Positions 27,020-36,172 of a stretch of 64,000 nt of DNA are shown one piece after another. Location: NCBI GenBank assembly GCA_002683825.1, contig NYUD01000073.1:62001-126000 (forward strand), read 5' to 3'. The position numbers and the translations under genes were made by a program. Every line of letters starts with the position of its first letter. Position 1 is the stretch's first letter. A model generated the notes under the pieces. That model saw only the letters and a list, made by a program, of their open reading frames with translations, did not search any database and was not told the DNA's origin. Origin of the DNA: Planctomycetota bacterium. Lineage in GTDB: Bacteria > Planctomycetota > UBA1135 > GCA-002686595.

Positions 27020-27549
27020 CCGACGACAGCAAGAACGAGAAGCAGTGCGCGTCTGAGGATAGGCGATCGTTTTTCTTGCGATTGACACTCGGTCTGTCGG
27101 GGGTGATCAGCGCGATCCTGGCACTTCCTGCCGTCGGTTTCGTCATGGGGCCGATCCTTCGGAAGCCGGCCAGGGTCTGGAGGTCGGTCGGTAAAGTCGA
27201 GGACTTCGACGAAGGGACGACGGTGTTGGTGGAGTTTGAGGATCCATCGCCGCAGGCGTGGGCCGGCCTGACAGCGACGACCGCCGCGTGGCTGAGGCGC
27301 GAAGGGCCTGCGGAGTTCGTCGCGTTTTCGATCAACTGTCGGCACCTGGGCTGCCCTGTGCGCTGGATCGAAGGTTCGGAATTGTTCATGTGTCCCTGCC
27401 ATGGAGGTGTGTATTACAAAGACGGCGAAGTAGCAGCCGGTCCGCCACCGCGGGCCTTGCAGAAGTACCCGCTGCGAATCAAGGGCGGGCACGTCGAAAT
27501 TCAGACCAGCCCTGTGCCGCTTCCAGGCGAGAGGCCGCGGAGCGCATGA
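27016..27549 (+). CDS. qcrA: Rieske iron-sulfur subunit
   Basis: The product has 177 residues from the GTG at 27016, which overlaps the preceding stop as GTGA; the ATG at 27004 is an alternative. One N-terminal membrane anchor (about 18-42) is followed by the Rieske domain with NCRHLGCPV (C108, H110) and MCPCHGG (C126, H129), the 2Fe-2S ligands, plus the disulfide pair C113/C128. It would pass electrons from quinol to cytochrome c. It overlaps the cytochrome b gene by ATGA. Confidence 0.93.
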   Translation: MTDDSKNEKQCASEDRRSFFLRLTLGLSGVISAILALPAVGFVMGPILRKPARVWRSVGKVEDFDEGTTVLVEFEDPSPQAWAGLTATTAAWLRREGPAEFVAFSINCRHLGCPVRWIEGSELFMCPCHGGVYYKDGEVAAGPPPRALQKYPLRIKGGHVEIQTSPVPLPGERPRSA

Positions 27550-29000
27550 TCAGAAAAGCGGCCGGGAACGTCTGGAGCTGGATCGACGACCGAGGCGGCG
27601 TCTCGGATGCGCTCATACCGATCATGACGCATGTCGTACCGCGCGACGCGCGGTGGTGGTACGTATTCGGCAGCGCGACCTTATGTGCTTTCGTCGTGCA
27701 GGTGATCACCGGTGTGTGCCTGGCGATGGTCTATGTACCGGGGGGCGGACAGGCGTACGAGAGCTTGCAATACATCACGAACGATGCGTTCCTGGGCAGC
27801 CTGATGCGAGGCATGCACTATTACGGCGCGTCGGCAATGGTGATGCTGGCCGTCGTGCATTTGACCCAGGTTTATCTGCATGCTACGTACAAGTATCCAC
27901 GCGAGATGAACTGGATGAGTGGCGTGGTCATTCTGTTCGGCGTGTTGGGTATGGCGTTCACAGGCCAACTGCTCCGCTGGGATGCAAACGGTGTCTGGTC
28001 CGTGATGGTCGCCGCCGAAATGGCCGGACGCGTGCCGCTGATCGGTACCGAGATCGCGCAGTTCTTGCTCGGTGGCGATACGGTCGGGGGTGCAACGTTG
28101 ACGCGCTTCTATGTGCTGCACGTGATGATCCTGCCGGGCATCATCATCACAGGGGTGGCACTCCACATGTGGCTCGTTCTGCGGCATGGTATTTCGGAAA
28201 TGCCGAAAGTCGGCGACCCGGTCGATCCCATGACGTACAAGCGGGAATACATAGAGCGACTCAAAAGGACCGGCGAACCATTCTGGCCGAACGCGGCTTG
28301 GCGCGACGCAGTGTTCGCGACCTGCGTCGTGTTGCTCATCGTAGGCTGTGCCATCGTCTTCCAGGCACCGTCGCTCGACCATCCGGCCAATCCCAGCAGC
28401 ATCGACGCCAACCCCATGCCGGACTGGTACTTTTGGTGGTACTTCGCGATCCTGTCGATGCTGCCGTCTTCGCTCGAGACCTGGGTAATCCTGGGCGCGC
28501 CGGCCATCGGATTCTTGCTGCTGTTTTTCTTGCCGCTCCTTTCCAACAGGGGGGAACGGGCTCCATCGAAACGACCCTGGGCGCTTGCGGTGATCTTTGC
28601 CGGAGTGACGGGATTCTTGGTGCTCACGATCTATGGCTACAAGAAACCGTGGTCGCCTGACTTTGGTGTGGAGTCGCTTTCAAGGGAAGTCGTAGGCGCG
28701 ACCGAGGGTCCGGTGGCACGCGGAGGAGAGCTTGCTTTCGAGAAGGGTTGCTTGTACTGCCATGTGATCGACGGTACGGGGGGACATCGCGGTCCCACGT
28801 TGTCGGTGATCGGGGACCGTCTAACGCGGGAGGATCTCGTCGTGCGTATCAACAACGGGGGGTATAACATGCCCGCCTTCGCGGCATCGCTCACGGCCGG
28901 AGAACTGTCGGATCTCGTCGCGTTCCTGCAAACCCGTGGCGGGGAACCGGGCGATCCTCCCATTCAGGACCGGGACGAGAAGGCCACCGAAGATCACTAG
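27546..29000 (+). CDS. qcrB: Cytochrome b fused to cytochrome c (bc complex)
   Basis: A 484-residue fusion. The haem b ligands are H91/H105 and H192/H207; the 14- and 15-residue spacings match the b6/Firmicutes type rather than mitochondrial cytochrome b. The quinol-site motif is PDWY (292-295) in place of PEWY. The sequence continues through subunit IV-like helices and ends in a cytochrome c domain with CLYCH (402-406) and M442 in NMPAF. The Cys that binds the extra haem ci in b6f and Bacillus enzymes is not visible; the aligned position reads WYVFG. PDWY is often associated with menaquinol use. All redox parts of a bc complex are therefore present in two genes. Confidence 0.92.
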   Translation: MIRKAAGNVWSWIDDRGGVSDALIPIMTHVVPRDARWWYVFGSATLCAFVVQVITGVCLAMVYVPGGGQAYESLQYITNDAFLGSLMRGMHYYGASAMVMLAVVHLTQVYLHATYKYPREMNWMSGVVILFGVLGMAFTGQLLRWDANGVWSVMVAAEMAGRVPLIGTEIAQFLLGGDTVGGATLTRFYVLHVMILPGIIITGVALHMWLVLRHGISEMPKVGDPVDPMTYKREYIERLKRTGEPFWPNAAWRDAVFATCVVLLIVGCAIVFQAPSLDHPANPSSIDANPMPDWYFWWYFAILSMLPSSLETWVILGAPAIGFLLLFFLPLLSNRGERAPSKRPWALAVIFAGVTGFLVLTIYGYKKPWSPDFGVESLSREVVGATEGPVARGGELAFEKGCLYCHVIDGTGGHRGPTLSVIGDRLTREDLVVRINNGGYNMPAFAASLTAGELSDLVAFLQTRGGEPGDPPIQDRDEKATEDH

Positions 29001-29025
29001 CACGCAATAGGGCACCATTATCCAC

Positions 29026-30615
29026 ATGAGATTTCTGCCGTTGTTTTCTGTTCTCGTGCTTGCTGCACTCTGTGTGGTGCTCGGCATGAAGGTCCGGATC
29101 GACTTCCTTTGGGGACTGGTGTTGCTCGGGCCGCTGGCACTGCTGGGTCTGTGGGACATGGTTCAGGTCCGCCACAGCATCTGCCGCAATTACCCGATTG
29201 TGGCTCACTTGCGATTCCTGTTCGAAGCGATACGCCCGGAGGTTCACCAGTACTTCGTAGAAAGCGACATCGATGGTCGACCCTTCAGTCGCAACCAGCG
29301 CTCACTCATTTACGAAAGATCCAAGAACATCGAAGGGCTCAAACCGTTCGGTACGGAACTGGACGTCTACGGCGAAGAATACGAATGGCTCAATCATTCG
29401 ATGGCGCCGCGCCCAAAGAGCCAAGAACACTTTCGAACGAGCGTCGGCGGACCTGATTGCAAGCAGCCGTACTCCTGTTCGCTCCTGAATATCTCGGCGA
29501 TGAGTTTCGGCGCGCTCAGCCCGAACGCACTCATGGCCCTCAACAGAGGCGCAAAGAAAGGCAACTTCTACCATTGCACCGGAGAAGGTGGTTTGAGTCC
29601 GCACCACCTGAAATACGGCGGCGACCTCGTGTGGCAAGTCGGTACCGGTTACTTCGGCTGCCGAACCATTGACGGCAAATTCGATCCCGACCTGTTTCGT
29701 GATCAGGCGAGTCACGAGTCCGTCAAGATGATCGAAGTCAAGATCTCGCAGGGTGCCAAACCGGGGCATGGCGGAGTGTTGCCTGCTAGCAAGATCTCGC
29801 ACGAGATTGCCGCCACGCGCAAGGTTCCGATGGGGCAGGATTGCATCTCTCCGCCGGGACATAGCGCGTTCAATTCCCCCCGCGGTCTGTGTGAGTACAT
29901 CGCACAACTGCGCGATCTGTCGGGTGGAAAACCGATCGGATTCAAGCTTTGCATCGGCCATCCCGTCGAGTTTCTCTCCACGTGCAAAGCGATGATCGAA
30001 ACAGGCATTCTTCCGGATTTTATTACTGTGGACGGTGCCGAAGGCGGAACGGGCGCCGCGCCGCCCGAGTTTTCCGACAGTATCGGCGCGCCGCTCAAGG
30101 GCGGCTTGATGTTCGTGCACAACGCTCTGGTCGGGTGCGATCTACGCGACAGGATCAAGATCGCCGCATCCGGAAAGGTCGCGTCAGCTTTCGGCATCGC
30201 GCGGAATCTCGCGATCGGCGCGGATTGGTGTAATGCCGCGCGTGGGTTCATGATGGCCGTCGGCTGTATTCAGGCTCAGACGTGTCATACGAACGAGTGT
30301 CCCGTCGGCGTTGCAACGCAGAATGCGCGGCGGCAAAGGGCGCTGAACGTTGCCGACAAGGCCGAGCGAACCTATCATTTCCACCACAGTACCATGGAGA
30401 CGCTCTGTGAGATTGTCGCGGCGGCAGGGCTCGATGACCCTGCGCAGCTACAGGCCTCGAATGTCTATCTGCGTACGAGCAGAGTCCTGGCACAGAGCTA
30501 CGACGAAGCCTTCCATTTTCTCAAACGGGGTGCGTTGCTTGCAGAAGACGACGCGAAGCCCATACACAGGCTTTGGGATATGGCTTCCGCGAATGCGTTT
30601 CAAGGAACAGTGTGA
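29026..30615 (+). CDS. Membrane-anchored FMN glutamate-synthase-like protein
   Basis: A 529-residue protein with two N-terminal transmembrane helices (about 3-21 and 26-46) in front of an FMN-binding glutamate-synthase TIM barrel. Visible landmarks are NISAMSFGALSPNA, GEGGLSPHH, VKISQGAKPGHGG, TVDGAEGGTGAAP and the 3Fe-4S Cys cluster CIQAQTCHTNECPVG. No glutaminase domain is present. It may therefore make glutamate from ammonia, or act on another 2-oxoacid/amine pair, as related N-methylglutamate synthases do. Location behind the bc genes suggests electrons may be exchanged with the membrane chain; this is inference. Confidence 0.85.
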   Translation: MRFLPLFSVLVLAALCVVLGMKVRIDFLWGLVLLGPLALLGLWDMVQVRHSICRNYPIVAHLRFLFEAIRPEVHQYFVESDIDGRPFSRNQRSLIYERSKNIEGLKPFGTELDVYGEEYEWLNHSMAPRPKSQEHFRTSVGGPDCKQPYSCSLLNISAMSFGALSPNALMALNRGAKKGNFYHCTGEGGLSPHHLKYGGDLVWQVGTGYFGCRTIDGKFDPDLFRDQASHESVKMIEVKISQGAKPGHGGVLPASKISHEIAATRKVPMGQDCISPPGHSAFNSPRGLCEYIAQLRDLSGGKPIGFKLCIGHPVEFLSTCKAMIETGILPDFITVDGAEGGTGAAPPEFSDSIGAPLKGGLMFVHNALVGCDLRDRIKIAASGKVASAFGIARNLAIGADWCNAARGFMMAVGCIQAQTCHTNECPVGVATQNARRQRALNVADKAERTYHFHHSTMETLCEIVAAAGLDDPAQLQASNVYLRTSRVLAQSYDEAFHFLKRGALLAEDDAKPIHRLWDMASANAFQGTV

Positions 30616-30663
30616 CCGAGGTGGTTTTGAGCGACACAACTAACGGACATCAGGAGAAGAACG

Positions 30664-31911
30664 ATGGCGATTAACCCGCTGGAGTACGTCCCTCTCGGCG
30701 ACAAGAAGAATTCCGAATTCTTTGAGACGTACAGGACTCGAATCTACGAGCGCCGCCTCTCGTCTGGCATGGAGGATTTGCTAACGAAAATACGGGCGAT
30801 TGTGATTCAGGTTGAGCGGGGAGATGCGATGGCGTACCTGTGCGAGTTGTACTTGATGGGGCCCTATCGATTTACCGCCGGATTCACCAGCAGTACGCAC
30901 CGAGTGTTCGTGCTCACCTCGCGACCGGAGTTTCCGCGACTGATCGTCATGGAACCCTTGTCGAGTGATTACGAGGACGAAATTACAATGTTCAACCGGC
31001 TGTATCCGCTTTCTGCGAAGCAGCCTAACGCCCGCTATATCGGCGAGATCTTTCACACGCAGAATACCGTAGAAACCCGGAAGATACTTGAATCGCAGAA
31101 GATCCGCTTCAATTACCACCACGAGACGCGAAATCCGTTTTTCACTGATTCGCAAATCATGTTTACGTTTCCATCGGACTATACGTCGAATCGAGTCGGT
31201 TACTGTCAGTTGGACTTCGACGACCTGAAGGCCTTTGGGTTTGGAGAACCTTTCGAACTCGACGCAGCTGACATCGACAGGCTTGACAAGATCGTCTCGT
31301 TTGCCGAGGAACGAGGGTTCGATGCACTGCTGCTAGGGATCGATCACATGGCAACGCGGATCCTGGCCGGCGAGCGCGAGGATGCGATCCTCGAGTTTCT
31401 CACGATTTCGAATCACTATTTCTGGGGGGCTTACAACATCAGCGAGATGAATTCGTCGACGAACGTCACTCGCAATGGCTATGTCGACGACGACAAGCAC
31501 TCGCCTGCGAAAGTATTCACCGCCAATAACACGCCCTCGTTCGTCAATTCGTTCGAGAATCTGCCGATGCCGACCGAGGACTTTGTGCGAAACTACGGTC
31601 GTCGGATGCATCACTTGGCGTATGAAGTCGCCGACGGCGATCACCGTGCTGGCGAGAAGAATGTCGACTACGTGGTCCAGACCCTCATGGACAAGGGCGT
31701 GCCATTCCTGGCGCATGTGGTGGGCGAGTGCCTGGACGATCCGAATCTCAAGCAGATATTTTCCAAGCATTCGAAGTATTCAATTCTGATCAGCGAATAT
31801 GTGGAACGGTGCCACGGCTACGAAGGCTTCTTTACAAAGACCAACGTGTCGGCGCTGACCGAGGCCGCTGGAGACGACGAGCGCTATGAGCACGGCAATG
31901 TGTTCGATTGA
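30664..31911 (+). CDS. VOC-superfamily protein, 4-hydroxyphenylpyruvate-dioxygenase-like
   Basis: A 415-residue soluble protein with AGGAGAAG just upstream of its ATG. The C-terminal half follows the HPPD pattern: a first ligand candidate H228 in LLGIDHMA, a second H317 in MHHLAYEV, and an acidic ligand E378 in LISEYVER followed by GYEGFFTKTNVSAL. This fits a 2-His-1-carboxylate Fe(II) site. The N-terminal half looks like the paired, non-catalytic VOC domain. HPPD converts 4-hydroxyphenylpyruvate to homogentisate. Identity outside the motifs appears low, the protein is longer than most HPPDs, and no other tyrosine-degradation gene is present. The substrate, probably a 2-oxoacid, is unknown. 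Confidence 0.65.
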   Translation: MAINPLEYVPLGDKKNSEFFETYRTRIYERRLSSGMEDLLTKIRAIVIQVERGDAMAYLCELYLMGPYRFTAGFTSSTHRVFVLTSRPEFPRLIVMEPLSSDYEDEITMFNRLYPLSAKQPNARYIGEIFHTQNTVETRKILESQKIRFNYHHETRNPFFTDSQIMFTFPSDYTSNRVGYCQLDFDDLKAFGFGEPFELDAADIDRLDKIVSFAEERGFDALLLGIDHMATRILAGEREDAILEFLTISNHYFWGAYNISEMNSSTNVTRNGYVDDDKHSPAKVFTANNTPSFVNSFENLPMPTEDFVRNYGRRMHHLAYEVADGDHRAGEKNVDYVVQTLMDKGVPFLAHVVGECLDDPNLKQIFSKHSKYSILISEYVERCHGYEGFFTKTNVSALTEAAGDDERYEHGNVFD

Positions 31912-31955
31912 TAGGGAGCGTACACCATGGAGCGTCGCGTAACGGGGAGTCCTGG

Positions 31956-33656
31956 ATGTCCAGCCTGAAGACGGCAAGTGAAACGATCAAAGTCGATGTG
32001 AGCGGCAGCGAGCTCATCGAAACGCCGCTATTGAACAAGGGCACAGCATTTACCGAGGACGAACGTCGTGAGTTTGGGTTGTTGGGCCTACTGCCGCCGC
32101 ACATCGAGACGATCGAAGAGCAGGGCGCGCGAGCGTACGACGCGTACTGCGGCGAACCGAGCGAGCTGGAGAAGCACATCTTCTTGCGCCAATTGCAGGA
32201 TGAGAATGAAACGCTTTTCTATCGACTGCTGCTCGAGCACACGGTGGAGATGATGCCGATCATCTACACGCCGGTCGTCGGCGCGGCGTGTCAAGAATTC
32301 AGCGAAATCTATCGACGACCGCGGGGCGTGTTCATCGCCTACCCACTCCGCGATTCAATTGATGAGATTCTTCAGAATGTGAAGCAGGACGTGGACGTGA
32401 TCGTGGTTACCGACGGCCAGCGGATCCTCGGCCTGGGAGACCAGGGCGCCGGCGGCATGGGCATCCCGATCGGCAAGCTTTCGCTCTACAGTCTGTGTGG
32501 CGGCATCCACCCATCACGTACATTGCCCATCGTGCTGGACGTAGGCACAAACAACCAAGAGCGACTCGCCGATGCGCGGTACATCGGTTGGCGGCACGAA
32601 CGGATTCACGGAAACGCTTACGACGACTTCATCGAACAGTTCGTCGAGGCGATTATGCGCCGGTTTCCAAACGTACTATTGCAGTGGGAGGACTTTGCTT
32701 CGGTCAATGCCGCGCCCATTATCGAGCGCTATCGGGATCGACTATGCACATTCAACGACGACATCCAGGGCACGGCGGCGGTGACGGCCGGCACGATTCT
32801 CGCTGCCGTTGCGGCGGTCGGCGAATCGCTCGAAGACCAGCGCTTCGTCATGTTGGGTGCGGGTTCTGCAGGAACCGGTATCAGCAAACAGTTGATTCGT
32901 ACCATGGTTCGGAACGGCATCAGTGAGGCTGAGGCGCGCGAGCGTTTCTATGTTATCGATATCAACGGCTTGATCCATAGCGGACGTAGCGACCTGGATG
33001 AGGCCCATCGACCCATCGCTCAGGATGTCGAGAATCTCAAGGATTGGCAATGTGACTTATCTGCGCCAATCTCGTTTGCGGAGGTGGTTCGCTACGTCAA
33101 ACCGACGGTCCTGGTGGGAGTGACCGGACAATCGGGCGCGTTTACTGAAGAAATCATTCGCGACATGGCGGAGCACGCCGAACGGCCGATTATTTTCCCT
33201 TTGTCGAATCCAACCTCGCGCGCCGAAGCCACTCCGGAAGACCTTCTGCGCTGGACCGATGGCCGCGCGATCGTTGCCACCGGTAGTCCGTTCGATCCGG
33301 TCGAGATGAACGGCGTGACACACAGCATTCCGCAGTGCAACAACAGCTACATCTTCCCGGCGATGGGCGCCGGCATTCTTGCGTCGCGTGCGCGGCGGGT
33401 GACCGATGAAATGTTCATGGCGGCCGCAATCGCGCTCAAGGAGTGTTCGCCGGCGGTCAAGGATGTGCACGACTCGCTGTTGCCGGCGCTGACGGAAATT
33501 CGTTCCGTTTCGCGCCATATCGCCGTCGCTGTGGGGCGCGAAGCGCAACGGCAGGGCGTGGCCGATGTGACATCGGAAGAGGAACTCGAGCGGCGAATCA
33601 GCGATACGATGTGGACGCCGGAGTACTTGAGCTACTGTCATCCACCGGCTGGTTAG
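31956..33656 (+). CDS. maeA: NAD-dependent malic enzyme
   Basis: A 566-residue protein of the long malic-enzyme family. It contains YTPVVGAACQEFSEIYRRP, VVTDGQRILGLGDQGAGGMG, the metal-site region LQWEDFASVNA, TFNDDIQGTAAVTAG, the nucleotide loop MLGAGSAGTGIS and PLSNPTSRAEATPED. It decarboxylates malate to pyruvate with reduction of NAD. The ATG at 31956 has GGGGAG six bases upstream, so it is preferred to the in-frame TTG at 31908. The pyruvate formed is the substrate of the next gene's product. Confidence 0.95.
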   Translation: MSSLKTASETIKVDVSGSELIETPLLNKGTAFTEDERREFGLLGLLPPHIETIEEQGARAYDAYCGEPSELEKHIFLRQLQDENETLFYRLLLEHTVEMMPIIYTPVVGAACQEFSEIYRRPRGVFIAYPLRDSIDEILQNVKQDVDVIVVTDGQRILGLGDQGAGGMGIPIGKLSLYSLCGGIHPSRTLPIVLDVGTNNQERLADARYIGWRHERIHGNAYDDFIEQFVEAIMRRFPNVLLQWEDFASVNAAPIIERYRDRLCTFNDDIQGTAAVTAGTILAAVAAVGESLEDQRFVMLGAGSAGTGISKQLIRTMVRNGISEAEARERFYVIDINGLIHSGRSDLDEAHRPIAQDVENLKDWQCDLSAPISFAEVVRYVKPTVLVGVTGQSGAFTEEIIRDMAEHAERPIIFPLSNPTSRAEATPEDLLRWTDGRAIVATGSPFDPVEMNGVTHSIPQCNNSYIFPAMGAGILASRARRVTDEMFMAAAIALKECSPAVKDVHDSLLPALTEIRSVSRHIAVAVGREAQRQGVADVTSEEELERRISDTMWTPEYLSYCHPPAG

Positions 33657-33687
33657 GACAGGATGCCTGAACACAAAAGAACGAAGC

Positions 33688-35382
33688 ATGGCTGAACACA
33701 ATTCCGCGACAGTGGGTGGCTACCTTGCGGCACGACTTGCGCACATCGGGATAAAGGACTACTTCGCCGTGCCGGGGGATTACAACCTGGTGCTACTTGA
33801 CGAATTTCTGGGTAACGACAATCTGCGCATGATCTCTTGCTGTAACGAGTTGAACGCAGGCTACGCAGCCGACGGCTATGCCCGTGCGACTGGCGGCGCG
33901 GGTGCCGTGGTAGTCACGTTCACCGTCGGCGGGCTCAGCCTCATCAATGCCATCGGTGGTGCGTACGCCGAGGATCTGCCTGTTATCGCGATTTCCGGCG
34001 GTCCGAATACGAATTCTGAAGCGGAGTACGAACTGCTCCACCACACGTTCGGCAAAGTCGACTACGGATACCAGCGCGAAATGTACCGGAGCGTGACCGC
34101 CGAAGCTGTCATTATCCAGCACCCGGAGGAAGCACCGCGCCAGATCGATCATGCAATCGCAACGGCGCTTCGCGTGAGGAAACCGGTCTACCTGGAGGTC
34201 GCGTGCAACATCGCGTCGGCACGCACTTCGTCGCCGAACCTGCAATCGTTCGAGTTAGATCCAAAGAGTGACGAGAGTTCGCTCTCAGCCGCGGTCGCCC
34301 ACGCCACAGAGTTGCTCGCCAAAGCGATCAAACCGGTGCTGGTGGCCGGAGTAAAGCTGCGGCCGAGCCGTGCGGAAGCTCCGTTTCTAGCCCTCGCCAA
34401 CGCCAGCGGCTACGCGGTGGCCGGCATGCCGAACGCCAAGGGAATGTTTCCCGAACAACATCCGAGTTACATGGGTGTCTACTGGGGACCCGTCGGTTCG
34501 CCTGGCTGTGGGGAAATCGTCGAGTCCGCCGACCTGGGCATATTCGTGGGTGCGACATTCACGGATTACACAACCACAGGACACGCGTCGCTCGTGAATC
34601 CTGACAAGATGATTCAAGTTCATCCGAACTGCGTATTCGTGGCCGGACAATCGTACAACGATGTCACGATGCAACACTTCTTGTCCGCACTCGCAAATAC
34701 CATCGAACGCAACGACGCATCGCTTGTGGCCTTTTCTCGTGTTGCGGAGCAACGACGAGTGCCGGTGCGCGGGCTGGATGACGCGGTGCTCACAACGCGA
34801 CAATTGTTCGCGAGGATTCAAGGGGTCATCGATGGTGAAAGTGCCGTGATCGCCGAAACGGGCGACTCCTGGTTCAATGGGATGGCCCTGGAGCTACCGG
34901 AGGGCAGCCGATTCGAAATTCAGATGCAATATGGATCGATCGGCTGGTCCGTTGGCGCGACGTTGGGTTACTGCGCGGGCGCGCCTAACCGGCGCGTCAT
35001 AGCGCTCATCGGCGACGGGTCCTTTCAGGTGACGGCTCAGGAAGTCTCGACCATGATTCGATACGGCCTGCGGCCGATCATTTTCCTGATCAATAACGGC
35101 GGATATACCATCGAAGTAGAGATCCACGACGGACCGTACAATGCGATTCAAAACTGGGACTATGCCGAGTTGGTCAACGTTTTTAACGGCCCGGATGGAA
35201 ACGGCTGGAGTTGCCGTGTGGCGACCGAAGGCGAGCTGGATACTGCGATTGCGAAGGCTGTCAAGCACGACGGTCTGGCGCTGATCGAGGTGATGATCGA
35301 TCGCGACGACTGCAGCAAGGATCTTCTCGCATGGGGGGCCCACGTCGCGCGTAACAATGGGCGGCCGCCGCGCCATCGATAA
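33688..35382 (+). CDS. pdc: Pyruvate decarboxylase (Zymomonas type)
   Basis: A 564-residue thiamine-diphosphate enzyme close in length and sequence to Zymomonas mobilis PDC. D31 in VPGDYNLVLLD, E54 in CCNELNAGYAADGYA and the H118-H119 pair in LLHHTFGKVDY match the catalytic residues. The cofactor loop is GDGSFQVTAQE to INNGGYTIE, including the active-site Glu. It converts pyruvate to acetaldehyde and CO2. Indolepyruvate or phenylpyruvate decarboxylase activity is possible but the HH and Glu context favours PDC. Bacterial PDC is uncommon. No alcohol or aldehyde dehydrogenase lies beside it. Confidence 0.93.
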   Translation: MAEHNSATVGGYLAARLAHIGIKDYFAVPGDYNLVLLDEFLGNDNLRMISCCNELNAGYAADGYARATGGAGAVVVTFTVGGLSLINAIGGAYAEDLPVIAISGGPNTNSEAEYELLHHTFGKVDYGYQREMYRSVTAEAVIIQHPEEAPRQIDHAIATALRVRKPVYLEVACNIASARTSSPNLQSFELDPKSDESSLSAAVAHATELLAKAIKPVLVAGVKLRPSRAEAPFLALANASGYAVAGMPNAKGMFPEQHPSYMGVYWGPVGSPGCGEIVESADLGIFVGATFTDYTTTGHASLVNPDKMIQVHPNCVFVAGQSYNDVTMQHFLSALANTIERNDASLVAFSRVAEQRRVPVRGLDDAVLTTRQLFARIQGVIDGESAVIAETGDSWFNGMALELPEGSRFEIQMQYGSIGWSVGATLGYCAGAPNRRVIALIGDGSFQVTAQEVSTMIRYGLRPIIFLINNGGYTIEVEIHDGPYNAIQNWDYAELVNVFNGPDGNGWSCRVATEGELDTAIAKAVKHDGLALIEVMIDRDDCSKDLLAWGAHVARNNGRPPRHR

Positions 35383-35421
35383 GGGGGTTCTCCGGGAAGA
35401 TCCGCACGGCACGGGCGAATT

Positions 35422-36168
35422 GTGGCAGACGAACACGCGAGCGAATTGCGCCGATCGAAAAATCCGGTACGAACGGTCGCCATTCGGGCTCTGGTCGGTG
35501 CGGCCATCCTGGGGGTCGTTGCCTGGGGCGGGCAGTACTTCGGTCATAAGGTCCCGGCGATCGGGCTCTGGATCAGTGCGCTTGGAATTTGGGGGCCCCT
35601 GGCATTCCTGCTGCTGTTGGTGCTATGCACTTCGTTGTTTGTTCCCGACATGCTGTTCGCAATGTTTGCAGGGACGGTATTCGGATTTTTTCAAGGGTGC
35701 ATTGTCATGGCGATCGGTGCGTTGCTCACTGCTTCGCTGAACTTCTGGATCTCGCGGCAATTGCTTCGTGAAAGGGTGCGCCGGGTGCTGAGACGCTATC
35801 CACGTTTCGAAGCCATCGAGAGTGCTGCCAGTGGCGAAGGAATAAGGCTGCTCGTCCTCTTGCGGCTTACGCCGATCCACGGAGTTTCCCTCAGCTATGT
35901 GCTAGGGGCCAGCCGGGTGTCGTTCAGCGCGTTTTTCGTGTCGTCCTTCGCGATGGTTCCCATGTTGATTGTCGAAGTGTATTTCGGTTATCTGGCTGCC
36001 CATTTGGCGATAACGACAGGCACGGCCCGCTCGGCTTCGGTGCTGCATACTGCCGTCGCTATCATCGGCTTTGTTGTCTGTGTGGTGGTGATCCTCTACA
36101 TTACGCGGCTCGCGAAGAGAGCGTTGGGCGAGCTGGGTGAATCGGCTGAGTACGAACCGAACAGGTAA
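35422..36168 (+). CDS. TVP38/TMEM64 (DedA-like) membrane protein
   Basis: A 248-residue polytopic protein starting at a GTG. It contains the SNARE-associated/VTT core with re-entrant loops: FVPDMLFAMFAGTVFGFFQG and later RLTPIHGVSLSYVLGASRVSF. Members act in lipid scrambling or membrane homeostasis. It is followed after four bases by the NDH-2 gene, a pairing that may be purely operonic. Substrate is unknown. Confidence 0.85.
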   Translation: MADEHASELRRSKNPVRTVAIRALVGAAILGVVAWGGQYFGHKVPAIGLWISALGIWGPLAFLLLLVLCTSLFVPDMLFAMFAGTVFGFFQGCIVMAIGALLTASLNFWISRQLLRERVRRVLRRYPRFEAIESAASGEGIRLLVLLRLTPIHGVSLSYVLGASRVSFSAFFVSSFAMVPMLIVEVYFGYLAAHLAITTGTARSASVLHTAVAIIGFVVCVVVILYITRLAKRALGELGESAEYEPNR

Positions 36169-36172
36169 CGCG

